From Methyloversatilis universalis FAM5 (GTDB taxonomy: Bacteria > Pseudomonadota > Gammaproteobacteria > Burkholderiales > Rhodocyclaceae), in assembly GCF_000214035.2 (NCBI RefSeq), contig NZ_AFHG01000028.1:169931-233930 (forward strand): a stretch of DNA of 64,000 bases, read 5' to 3'. Position numbers and translations under genes: made by a program. Shown in pieces: positions 26,650 through 34,723 of this stretch. Under the pieces are notes generated by a model. The model did not search any database. It saw nothing but the letters and a program-made list of their open reading frames with translations, and had not been told where the DNA came from. The first letter of the stretch is position 1. Each line of letters opens with the position of its first letter.

Positions 26650-27252
26650 ATGAACGATGCAGCCATCGAATACTGGTTCGACTTCGCCAGCCCCTACAGC
26701 TATCTGAGCACCGCCCACATCGACGTGCTGGCGCGGTCGCGCGGCCTGCGCGTGCTGTGGCGCCCGCTGCTGCTCGGCCCGGTGTTCCGCGCGGCCGGCT
26801 GGCAGGGCTCGCCCTTCCTGCAGCAGCCGGCCAAGCTGGCCTGGATGTGGACCGATCTCGAGCGGCAGTGCGCACGCCACGCACTGCCCTGGCGCAGGCC
26901 GTCGCAGTTTCCGCGCAGCAGCCTGCTGCCGGCGCGCATCGCGCTCGCCCACAGCGACGCGCCGTGGATCGCCCGCTTCTGCACCGCGGTGTTCGAACTG
27001 AATTTCGTACAGGACGCCGACATCGATGACCCGGCTGCGATGCATGCGCTGCTGACCGGCCTGGGTCTGCAGGCGGAGACGGTGATCGCCCGCGCGCAGT
27101 CGCCGGAGGTGAAGCAGGCGCTGCGCGAACAGACCGAACGGGGCAGGCGCCGCGGCCTGTTCGGCGCGCCCAGCTTCTTTGTCGGCGACGCGCTGTACTG
27201 GGGCAATGACCAGCTGGAGGACGCGCTCGATGCCGCCGCAGATTCCGCATGA
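26650..27252 (+). CDS. 2-hydroxychromene-2-carboxylate isomerase-like protein (DsbA/GST-kappa fold)
   Basis: 200 residues. It starts IEYWFDFASPYSYLSTAHID, the FDFxSPYSY motif of HCCA isomerases and kappa-class GSTs, where Ser replaces the DsbA cysteine. It ends with GLFGAPSFFVGDALYWGNDQ, the cis-Pro loop and substrate-side motif. HCCA isomerase uses glutathione in naphthalene catabolism; no other naphthalene genes are here, so the real substrate may differ. It overlaps the following thioesterase by 23 bases. Confidence 0.92.
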   Translation: MNDAAIEYWFDFASPYSYLSTAHIDVLARSRGLRVLWRPLLLGPVFRAAGWQGSPFLQQPAKLAWMWTDLERQCARHALPWRRPSQFPRSSLLPARIALAHSDAPWIARFCTAVFELNFVQDADIDDPAAMHALLTGLGLQAETVIARAQSPEVKQALREQTERGRRRGLFGAPSFFVGDALYWGNDQLEDALDAAADSA

Positions 27253-27670
27253 CGACGATGCAACGGCCGGCTGCACGCCGGTCGTGCTGCGCGGCCCCTT
27301 CTTCGGCGGGCGCACCGTGTACGCCGGTCCCGGCGGGAACCGCGACCGCTTCGCCGCCCGCATCGCCGGCGAGGACTGCAACGGTCTGGGCATCACCCAC
27401 GGCGGCGTCATCGCCACGCTGGCCGACATCTTCCTGGTCGGCTTCATCGCCGGACAGCTGCCGGCCGACGCGCGTCTGGTTACCGCCAGCCTGACCGTCG
27501 ACTACCTCGGCCCGAGCCGTGCCGGCGACTGGCTGCTCGGTCACATCCATGCCCACCGCATCGGTCGCCGCCAGTGCATGGCGACCGGTGAATTCCGGGT
27601 CGGCGACCGCACGGTCGCGCTGATCAGGGCGCACTGCACCCGCATTTCTTCCACCTGGTCGTCTTCATGA
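27230..27670 (+). CDS. PaaI-type hotdog thioesterase
   Basis: 146 residues from ATG 27230, with GGAGG nine bases upstream. The hotdog core is visible: CNGLGITHGGVIATLADIFL (the HGG motif with the catalytic Asp in the next helix) and TASLTVDYLGPSRAGDWLLG. Such enzymes hydrolyse acyl- or aryl-CoA esters. It overlaps both neighbours (23 bases upstream; ATGA downstream), so its product is made with the isomerase and the ABM protein. Confidence 0.92.
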   Translation: MPPQIPHDDDATAGCTPVVLRGPFFGGRTVYAGPGGNRDRFAARIAGEDCNGLGITHGGVIATLADIFLVGFIAGQLPADARLVTASLTVDYLGPSRAGDWLLGHIHAHRIGRRQCMATGEFRVGDRTVALIRAHCTRISSTWSSS

Positions 27671-28008
27671 GCACACGCCTTTTTGCCGACACCCCCGAGC
27701 CGCCCTATTACGTGGTGATCTTTTCCGCCCGGCGCACGCCGGGCGACGATGGCTATGCCGACATGGCCGAGCGCATGGTGGAACTGGCGGCGCAGCAGCC
27801 GGGCTTTCTCGGCATCGAGCGCGCCCGCAACCCGGACGGCTTCGGCCTCAACGTGTCCTACTGGGTGAGCGAACAAGCCATCGCCGCCTGGCGCACGCAC
27901 GCCGAACATGCGCTCGCGCGGCAGACCGGCCGCGAACGCTGGTATGCGCGTTACGCACTGCGGGTGGCGCGGGTCGAACGTGCCTGGGGCTGGAGGCTGC
28001 AGCCATGA
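27667..28008 (+). CDS. ABM-superfamily monooxygenase-like protein
   Basis: 113 residues, starting within an ATGA overlap with the thioesterase stop. The pattern YYVVIFSARRTPGDDGYADM, then AAQQPGFLGIERARN, then GFGLNVSYWVSEQAIAAWR, is that of the dimeric ferredoxin-like ABM fold. Members include cofactor-free monooxygenases and heme-related enzymes; many are of unknown substrate. It overlaps the next gene (ATGA, 28005-28008). Confidence 0.9.
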   Translation: MSTRLFADTPEPPYYVVIFSARRTPGDDGYADMAERMVELAAQQPGFLGIERARNPDGFGLNVSYWVSEQAIAAWRTHAEHALARQTGRERWYARYALRVARVERAWGWRLQP

Positions 28009-28526
28009 AGCCGGCGCCTTCATCCGGCTCACCCGAGGACGCATCCACACAGATACCTGCACATCCGGTCGCCGTGCTCGCCGCCGACCTGCCGCCGCGC
28101 AACCGGCCTTCGCTTTACCCGGAGCCCTTCGCGTCACGCATGGCGGGCCGCACGAAGCGCGTGCTCGGCGAGCTGTTCGGCCTGCGCAATTTCGGTGTGA
28201 ATCTGACCCGGCTCGAACCGGGCGCGATGTCCGCGCTGCGCCACGCGCACAGCCGGCAGGACGAATTCATCTACGTGCTGGAAGGCGCGCCTGCACTGCA
28301 CACCGATACGGGCCTGACCCGCCTCGCGCCCGGCATGTGCGCTGGCTTCGCGGCCGGCAGCGGCAACGCCCATCACCTGATCAACGACACCGACGCGCTC
28401 GTGGTCTATCTGGAAATCGGCGACCGCAGCAGCGGCGACCAGGCCCGCTACCCGGACGACGACCTGAGGGCGGATCTGATCGACGGACGCTGGGTGTTCT
28501 GCCACCGCGACGGCCGGCCCTACTGA
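28005..28526 (+). CDS. Cupin-domain protein
   Basis: 173 residues. A single cupin barrel with motif 1 (SALRHAHSRQDEFIYVLEG, including the metal His/Glu set) and motif 2 (CAGFAAGSGNAHHLIND) lies at about 60-130. The last part, FCHRDGRPY, resembles the tail of cupins linked to aromatic catabolism. It is the last gene of the 25339-28526 operon and overlaps the convergent LysR gene by seven bases. Confidence 0.9.
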   Translation: MKPAPSSGSPEDASTQIPAHPVAVLAADLPPRNRPSLYPEPFASRMAGRTKRVLGELFGLRNFGVNLTRLEPGAMSALRHAHSRQDEFIYVLEGAPALHTDTGLTRLAPGMCAGFAAGSGNAHHLINDTDALVVYLEIGDRSSGDQARYPDDDLRADLIDGRWVFCHRDGRPY

Positions 28527-29434
28527 GCCGGCGTTGCGTCCACGCCCGCCAGACCGGAGCCGGCGAGCAGGTTCTCCAGCCGCTCGATGCGGTGCCGGTG
28601 CGGGGTGGTGATGGCATAGAAGTGTTCGCGCAGTTCGGCGGAGCGGCCCAGCATCACCAGCGTGCCGGTCCGCAGTTCGTCCTGCACCACCACCTCGGGC
28701 AGTACGGTGAGCCAGCCGCTGTCGCGCGCGATCAGTCGCAGCATGGCCATGTCATCGACCTCGGCACGCAGCCTCGGCCGCACGCCGGCCGACATGCAGA
28801 GCGCGTCGAACTGCGCGCGCAGCGCATGGCGCGGCCCGGGCAGCGCGACATCGACGCCGTCCAGATCCTGCGGCAGCCGCATCGGCTGTGCGCGGCCGCT
28901 GTCCGGCGGGCCGACCAGACAGATTGCCTGGCTGCCGAGAAAGCGGCAGTGCAGCGGGCGGCTGGCGTCCGCCGCCACCGCCTCGTTGGACAGCACCACG
29001 TCGAGCTGATGGGTGATCAGCCGCTCGACCAGCCCGTCGAGCAGGCCGGATTCCAGCGTCAGCACCACCGAGCTGTCGGTCAGCAGCGGGCGTATCCAGT
29101 TCTCCTGGTAGTTGCGCGACAGCGTGGACACGCTGCCGACGCGCAGCCGGATCATGCCTTCGGCCTGGCCCTGCAGCCGGCCCAGCATTTCCTGCCCCAG
29201 ACCGAAAATGTCCTCGGCGTAGGACATCACCATCTGCCCGGTGCGGGTGAGCACCAGCCGCTTGCCGGCGCGCTCGAACAGCGCTTCGCCGAGGCGTTCC
29301 TCCAGCTGGCGGATCTGTGCCGACAGCGCCGACTGCGACACGTGCAGCTCCTGCGCGGCGCGGGTCAGATGGCCGGCCCGGGCCACGCGCCAGAAGTAGA
29401 GCAGGTGATGGAAGTTGAGCTGTTCGAGATTCAT
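28520..29434 (-). CDS. NhaR-like LysR-type transcriptional regulator
   Basis: 304 residues beginning MNLEQLNFHHLLYFWRVARA, the NhaR-type start. A winged HTH spans about 5-65 (LTRAAQELHVSQSALSAQIR) and an effector domain fills the rest. It is divergent from dabB, across a 97-base spacer with an inverted-repeat operator. Related LysR genes accompany several DAB inorganic-carbon operons, so control of dabBA-cysDN is likely. Effector unknown. Confidence 0.92.
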   Translation of the reverse strand: MNLEQLNFHHLLYFWRVARAGHLTRAAQELHVSQSALSAQIRQLEERLGEALFERAGKRLVLTRTGQMVMSYAEDIFGLGQEMLGRLQGQAEGMIRLRVGSVSTLSRNYQENWIRPLLTDSSVVLTLESGLLDGLVERLITHQLDVVLSNEAVAADASRPLHCRFLGSQAICLVGPPDSGRAQPMRLPQDLDGVDVALPGPRHALRAQFDALCMSAGVRPRLRAEVDDMAMLRLIARDSGWLTVLPEVVVQDELRTGTLVMLGRSAELREHFYAITTPHRHRIERLENLLAGSGLAGVDATPAQ

Positions 29435-29435
29435 C

Positions 29436-29467
29436 GTTCTTTTGAACAGAACAAAACATTCTGTTCA
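29436..29467. promoter_or_regulatory. LysR operator region upstream of dabB
   Basis: TGAACAGAA-N7-TTCTGTTCA is a perfect 9-bp inverted repeat (29443-29467). It overlaps a second palindrome GTTC-TTTT-GAAC (29436-29447), and a further half-site, CAGAACGTTC, lies at about 29478-29487. The array begins two bases from the LysR start codon, the usual place for LysR auto-control and activation of a divergent operon. Confidence 0.7.
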
Positions 29468-29531
29468 TTGTATTTTACAGAACGTTCCCTGCGCCACATC
29501 ATCGACAGCAATCTGATCGAGGAGTGGCGAC

Positions 29532-31085
29532 ATGGAAACCTGGGGTTTGAAATCCGGCGCGCTGGCCCTGCTGCCGGCACTGCTGATGTGTGTGCCCATG
29601 CTGCTGGGCCGGCTGTCGGCGGCGGAGGGGGCGGCGCTGTGGCAGCGCTTCACCCGCCTGTCGGCCGCTGCGCTGCTGGCCACGCTGGCGGTGCCGGCCG
29701 TGCTGTGGCTGGGCGAAGGGCTGGCCGGTCCGCGGCTGGACGGCTGGGTGGCGCTCGGCCCCTTCACCGCAGCGATGGCAGTGCTGGTGCAGGCAGTGGG
29801 CACGGTGATCGGCGTGTTCTCGTCGCGCTACCTGCAGGGTGAAGCCGGCCAGCGCGGCTACGTGAGCGCGCTGTCCGGCGTGCTGGCGGCAGTGCATGTG
29901 ATGCTGGTGGCCGATCACTGGCTGCTGCTGATCGCCGCCTGGGCACTGGTGGGCATCGCGCTGCAGCGGCTGCTGTGCTTCTACGCCGACCGGCCGTTCG
30001 CGCTGCTGGCGGCGCACAAGAAAAATCTCGCCGACCGTCTGGCCGACCTGCTGCTGATCGCGGCGGCGGCGCTCGCCTGGTACACGGTGGGCAGCGGTTC
30101 GCTGTCCGACCTGTGGGCGCACGTCGCGGCGCACGGCGCCTCGCCGGCGCTGCAGGCCGCCGCGCTCTGCGTGGCGCTGGCGGTGGTCCTGCGCACCGCG
30201 CTGCTGCCGGCCCACGGCTGGATCATCCAGGTGATGGAAGCGCCCACGCCGGTGTCCGCGCTGCTGCACGCCGGCGTGGTCAATCTCGGCGGCGTCGTGC
30301 TCATCCGCTTCTCGCCGCTCCTCGACACGGTGCCCGCCGCGCGCTGGCTGCTGGTGATTGCCGGTCTGGCGACCGCGCTGCTGGCTGGCATGGTCATGCT
30401 GACCCGGGTGAGCATCAAGGTCAGGCTGGCCTGGTCGACGGTGGCCCAGATGGGTTTCATGGTGCTCGAGTGCGGCCTCGGTCTGTACGTGTTCGCGGCG
30501 CTGCACCTGATCGGCCACTCGCTCTACAAGGCGCACGCCTTCCTCGCCGCCTCGACCGCGGTGCGCGACACCCGGCTGCGCATGATGCTGGGCGAACAGC
30601 GGGCCTCGCTGCCCAGCCTGCTGCTGGCGCCGGTGCTGACCGCGGCTACGGTACTGGCCCTGGCCGGCTGGACCGGCATCGACTGGCCGGCGTGGTGGAC
30701 GCTGGTGCTGGCGCTGGCCTGGGCGCCGCTGCTCTGGCTGCCCGCGTCCGCTGCGCCGGCCGCAGGTTCGCAGGCCGCCTGGTGGCAGGCCGGCAGCGGT
30801 CTGGCGGCGGTGGCCCTGCTCACGCTGGCCGCGGGTCTCGCACACCACCTGCCGCTCGGTCTGGCCGACCGGCCGGACGACCTGACCGGCGCCGTCGCGC
30901 TGGCCGGCATGACCCTGCTCTACGCCGGCATGGCGGTGCTGCAGACCCGCCCGCACTGGCTGTCGGCCTGGCGCCGGCTCAGCTACGCCGGCTTCTACGT
31001 GGATGAGTTCTACACCCGCCTGGCTCTCGGCCTGTGGCCGGCCCGCTGGGTGCCGCCGGTGGCCGCGGCCCCGTCGCAGTCCTGA
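29532..31085 (+). CDS. dabB: DabB, NuoL-like proton-channel subunit of DAB inorganic-carbon transporter
   Basis: 517 residues, about 14 membrane helices. It resembles the antiporter-like subunits of complex I (NuoL/MrpA): GTVIGVFSSRYLQGE, PAHGWIIQVMEAPTPVSALLHAGVV with Lys/His/Glu residues of the channel, and LHLIGHSLYKAHAFL. No other nuo or mrp genes are nearby, and the next gene is dabA, the diagnostic pairing. DabB is thought to couple cation flow to bicarbonate/CO2 capture by DabA. GAGGAG precedes the ATG by eight bases. Confidence 0.92.
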   Translation: METWGLKSGALALLPALLMCVPMLLGRLSAAEGAALWQRFTRLSAAALLATLAVPAVLWLGEGLAGPRLDGWVALGPFTAAMAVLVQAVGTVIGVFSSRYLQGEAGQRGYVSALSGVLAAVHVMLVADHWLLLIAAWALVGIALQRLLCFYADRPFALLAAHKKNLADRLADLLLIAAAALAWYTVGSGSLSDLWAHVAAHGASPALQAAALCVALAVVLRTALLPAHGWIIQVMEAPTPVSALLHAGVVNLGGVVLIRFSPLLDTVPAARWLLVIAGLATALLAGMVMLTRVSIKVRLAWSTVAQMGFMVLECGLGLYVFAALHLIGHSLYKAHAFLAASTAVRDTRLRMMLGEQRASLPSLLLAPVLTAATVLALAGWTGIDWPAWWTLVLALAWAPLLWLPASAAPAAGSQAAWWQAGSGLAAVALLTLAAGLAHHLPLGLADRPDDLTGAVALAGMTLLYAGMAVLQTRPHWLSAWRRLSYAGFYVDEFYTRLALGLWPARWVPPVAAAPSQS

Positions 31086-31111
31086 CCTGATCTGATCGAA
31101 TGGAGATGACC

Positions 31112-33724
31112 ATGCAGATGACGACTGTTCCCGAATCCGCACACCCGTATGCGCCTGCTGCCCCGCAGCCCGGCATGGACGATGTGTCTGCCCACGGCGT
31201 CCTGCTGGACGACGGGCGGCTGCAGCAGCGGATCGACGACGCCTGCACCCGCGCCTGCAGCGCAATTGCGCCCGCCTGGCCGCTGGACCGCGCGATCGCG
31301 GTGAACCCGCACTGGTCGCGCATCGGCCGCAGCGTGCGGGCGGTGGCGGCGCGCATGGCGGTGCTGGCCGGCATTCCGGTGTTTCCGTCGCGCGACTACA
31401 TCCGCGAGGCCTGGCAGAGCGGCGCCCTCAGCGCCGCCGATCTGGACGCCGCACGGGCGCTGCAGCCGTCCGGCGGACCGGATGCCGCCGCCTGCATCGC
31501 CGCGCTCGAGCAGCCGGCCGCGCTGCCGCGGCTGCCGCTGCTGATCGATGTGCTCGACGACGACCCGTCACGGCACGAGCGGCTGTCCTGGCGGCAGGCC
31601 ATCACCCATCAGGTGAGCCAGACCTGCGCCGCCTACTTCGACGAGCACCAGGCCGACTGGCAGCCGGAACGGGCCGGCGGGCTGTACGCCTTCTGGCGCG
31701 ATACGCTGAGCCATGACCACGGCATCGGCGTGCTGATGGGCCTGCCTGACCTGAGCCGGCGGCTGCACGCGCTGCCTGCCGACCGTGCGCAGGCCGAGCG
31801 CTGGGTGCTGGAACGTCTGGGCCTGCCCGAACACGTGTGGGCCGACTATCTCGAATCGGTGCTGCTGACCGTCAATGGCTGGGCCTCGTGGTGCGCCTAT
31901 CTCGGCTGGGAGGCCGCGCAGCGCGGCGAGCAGGACCCGCATCTGCGCGACCTGCTGGCCATCCGTCTGGCCTGGGGCGCGCTGCTGCTCGAAGGCAAGG
32001 CGGACGAGGCGGCACAGCGTTCCTTCGCCACCGTACAGGCCGCGTGGGCCCGCGCACCGCTCGCGCTGGCGCAGGCCGAAGACGCCCTGCGCATCGACGA
32101 GGTGTGGCAGGCGGCGCTCGACGCCCGCTACCAGCGGCAGCTCGCGCTGCGCCTGGGCAGCGCCAGCAGCCCGCGCGCGCTGGAGGGCGCGGCGGTAAGG
32201 CCCGAGGTGCAGGCGGCCTTCTGCATCGACGTGCGCAGCGAGCCGATGCGGCGGGCGCTGGAGGCGGTGTGGCCCGGCATCCGCACGCTGGGCTTTGCCG
32301 GCTTCTTCGGCCTGCCGATCGCCTATACCCCGCTGGCCACCGACGCCCGCAGGCCGCAGCTGCCCGGGCTGCTGGCGCCGGCGATCGAGGTGAGCGACCG
32401 GATCGAAGGCGCCGGCGCGCAGACCGGGCCCGCGCATGATCTCGACCGCGCGGCCGGCGCCGCGCGGGGCCGCCAGTTCGCCGGCCAGCGCTCCTGGCGG
32501 GCCGCCAGCCGCTGGCCGGGCGCGGCCTTCTCCTTCGTCGAGGCGGCCGGCGTGAGCTATGTCGGCAAGCTGGCGCGCTGGCTGCGGCCGTCGCGTGCCG
32601 CCCGCGCGCGTGACCATCTGGACGGTCTGCCGTCGCGCTACCGCGCGCTGTGCCGTCCGGCGCTGGCCGGTCTCGACCTCGACAGCCGCGCCGCGCTCGC
32701 CGCGCGGGTGCTGCGCGCCATGGGTCTGGAGCGTGGGCTCGCGCCGCTGGTGCTGCTGGTCGGTCATGGCAGCCAGAGCGCGAACAACGCGCACGCCGCG
32801 GCGCTGGACTGCGGCGCCTGCTGCGGCCAGACCGGCGAGGTGAATGCCCGCGCGCTGGCGCGGCTGCTCAACGATGCCGAGGTGCGCGCCGAGCTGGTAC
32901 AGCGCGGCCTCGACCTGCCGCCGGACACCGTGTTCGTCGCCGGTCTGCACAACACCACCACCGACGAGATCGAGGGCTTCGACCTCGACCTGCTGCCGGC
33001 CGAAGCACAGGCGCGCTGGAACGCGCTGGCGCCGGTGTTCGCCCAGGCCGGCGACCAGGTCAGGCGCGAGCGCGCGCCGCGGCTCGGGCTGGATCCGCGC
33101 ACCGGTCACGGCGAACTGCTGGCCCAGCTGCGCCGGCGCGCCAACGACGGTGCGCAGACGCGGCCGGAGTGGGGGCTGGCCGGCAATGCCGCCTTCATCA
33201 TCGCGTCGCGGGCGCGCAGCGAGTCGGCGGTGCTGGACGGACGCACCTTCCTGCACGACTACGACAGCGCGAGCGACCCGGACGGCAGCCTGCTCGAACT
33301 GCTGATGACCGCGCCTATGCTGGTGACGCACTGGATCAACTGGCAGTACCACGCCTCGACCTGCGCGCCGGATCACTTCGGCAGCGGCAACAAGCTGCTG
33401 CACAACGTGGTGGGCGGCCGCATCGGCGTGTTCGAGGGCAATGGCGGCGATCTGCGCGTCGGCCTGTCGCGGCAGTCGCTGCACGACGGCGAGCGCTGGG
33501 TGCATGCGCCGGTGCGGCTCACCGTGGCGATCGACGCGCCGGCGGCCGCCATCGAGCGGGTGCTGGCCACGCACGCGGTGGTGCGCCAGCTGGTCGATCA
33601 CGGCTGGCTGCACCTGTGGCGCTTCGACGGCGCGCGGCTGCTGCGCTACCACGCGGGTCAGTGGCAGGACCTGCCTTTCAGCGACGCTGCGGTACCCGTA
33701 GCGTCCGCACCGACTGTCCAGTGA
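31112..33724 (+). CDS. dabA: DabA (DUF2309), carbonic-anhydrase-like subunit
   Basis: 870 residues from ATG 31112 (GGAG five bases upstream); ATG 31100 is an alternative. The Zn-site residues of the beta-carbonic-anhydrase-like fold are visible: Cys and Asp in FCIDVRSE (32222-32230), His in VGHGSQSAN (32765) and Cys in DCGACCG (32810), a His-to-Cys spacing of 15 residues as in characterised DabA. DabA with DabB converts CO2 to bicarbonate inside the cell in an energy-coupled manner. Ends 10 bases before cysD. Confidence 0.94.
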   Translation: MQMTTVPESAHPYAPAAPQPGMDDVSAHGVLLDDGRLQQRIDDACTRACSAIAPAWPLDRAIAVNPHWSRIGRSVRAVAARMAVLAGIPVFPSRDYIREAWQSGALSAADLDAARALQPSGGPDAAACIAALEQPAALPRLPLLIDVLDDDPSRHERLSWRQAITHQVSQTCAAYFDEHQADWQPERAGGLYAFWRDTLSHDHGIGVLMGLPDLSRRLHALPADRAQAERWVLERLGLPEHVWADYLESVLLTVNGWASWCAYLGWEAAQRGEQDPHLRDLLAIRLAWGALLLEGKADEAAQRSFATVQAAWARAPLALAQAEDALRIDEVWQAALDARYQRQLALRLGSASSPRALEGAAVRPEVQAAFCIDVRSEPMRRALEAVWPGIRTLGFAGFFGLPIAYTPLATDARRPQLPGLLAPAIEVSDRIEGAGAQTGPAHDLDRAAGAARGRQFAGQRSWRAASRWPGAAFSFVEAAGVSYVGKLARWLRPSRAARARDHLDGLPSRYRALCRPALAGLDLDSRAALAARVLRAMGLERGLAPLVLLVGHGSQSANNAHAAALDCGACCGQTGEVNARALARLLNDAEVRAELVQRGLDLPPDTVFVAGLHNTTTDEIEGFDLDLLPAEAQARWNALAPVFAQAGDQVRRERAPRLGLDPRTGHGELLAQLRRRANDGAQTRPEWGLAGNAAFIIASRARSESAVLDGRTFLHDYDSASDPDGSLLELLMTAPMLVTHWINWQYHASTCAPDHFGSGNKLLHNVVGGRIGVFEGNGGDLRVGLSRQSLHDGERWVHAPVRLTVAIDAPAAAIERVLATHAVVRQLVDHGWLHLWRFDGARLLRYHAGQWQDLPFSDAAVPVASAPTVQ

Positions 33725-33734
33725 GGTCAATGTC

Positions 33735-34685
33735 ATGAATGCACGCATGCCGATGCTGCCCGACGCCACCCGGCTGTCGCATCTGGACTGGCTGGAAGCC
33801 GAGGCCATCCACATCATGCGGGAGGTCGCCGGCCAGTGCGAACGCCCGGCGCTGCTGTTTTCCGGCGGCAAGGATTCGGTCTGCCTGCTGCGGATCGCCG
33901 AAAAGGCCTTCCGGCCCGGCCGCTTCCCGTTTCCGCTGCTGCATGTGGATACCGGTCACAACTACGCCGAAGTGATCGCCTTCCGCGACCGCCGCGCGGC
34001 GGAACTGGGCGAACGGCTCATCGTGCGCTCGGTGGAGGATTCGATCCGGCGCGGCTCGGTGGTGCTCAAGCACGCGCATGAATCGCGCAACCGCCACCAG
34101 TCGGTGACGCTGCTCGAAGCGATCGAGGAACACGGCTTCGACGGCTGCATCGGCGGTGCGCGCCGCGACGAGGAAAAGGCGCGCGCGAAGGAACGCATCA
34201 TGAGTTTCCGCGACGAGTTCGGGCAGTGGGACCCGAAGAACCAGCGCCCAGAATTGTGGAATCTCTACAACGCCCGCACCCATGCCGGCGAGCACGTGCG
34301 CGCCTTCCCGATCTCGAACTGGACCGAGCTCGACGTGTGGCAGTACATCGCGCGCGAGCGGCTGGCGCTGCCGTCCATCTACTTCGCCCATGCGCGCGAG
34401 GTGGTCGAGCGCAACGGGCTGCTGATGCCGGTGAACGTGCCGCTGGCCGGCGGCGGGCTGACCAATGTGCCGGGGCCGGACGAGCGGGTGACGGTCAGGC
34501 GGGTGCGCTTCCGCACCGTGGGCGACATTTCGTGCACCGCCCCGGTCGAGTCGGACGCCGACACGATCGAGCGCATCGTGCTCGAAACCGCCCGCAGCGC
34601 ACAGAGCGAGCGCGGCGCCACCCGGCTGGACGACCAGACCGGTGACGCGTCGATGGAACAGCGCAAGCGCGAAGGCTATTTCTGA
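33735..34685 (+). CDS. cysD: Sulfate adenylyltransferase subunit 2
   Basis: 316 residues. PP-loop SGGKDSVCLLR, GARRDEEKARAKERIMSFRD and PISNWTELDVWQYIARE define CysD, which forms adenosine 5'-phosphosulfate (APS) from ATP and sulfate. The C-terminus ending SMEQRKREGYF is typical. It follows dabA by 10 bases and precedes cysN by 38, so all four probably share a transcript. No cysH, cysI or cysC is in the window. Confidence 0.96.
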   Translation: MNARMPMLPDATRLSHLDWLEAEAIHIMREVAGQCERPALLFSGGKDSVCLLRIAEKAFRPGRFPFPLLHVDTGHNYAEVIAFRDRRAAELGERLIVRSVEDSIRRGSVVLKHAHESRNRHQSVTLLEAIEEHGFDGCIGGARRDEEKARAKERIMSFRDEFGQWDPKNQRPELWNLYNARTHAGEHVRAFPISNWTELDVWQYIARERLALPSIYFAHAREVVERNGLLMPVNVPLAGGGLTNVPGPDERVTVRRVRFRTVGDISCTAPVESDADTIERIVLETARSAQSERGATRLDDQTGDASMEQRKREGYF

Positions 34686-34723
34686 ATACCGGTCGCCATG
34701 CGACCTGTCATCGAGGACTGCAT

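Noticed and set aside
26650-27252. A naphthalene degradation pathway
   Set aside because: Only the isomerase-like gene fits; ring dioxygenase and aldolase genes are missing, so the name is kept at fold level.
29532-31085. NuoL of respiratory complex I
   Set aside because: No other nuo gene is nearby, and pairing with a DUF2309 gene is diagnostic of DabB.
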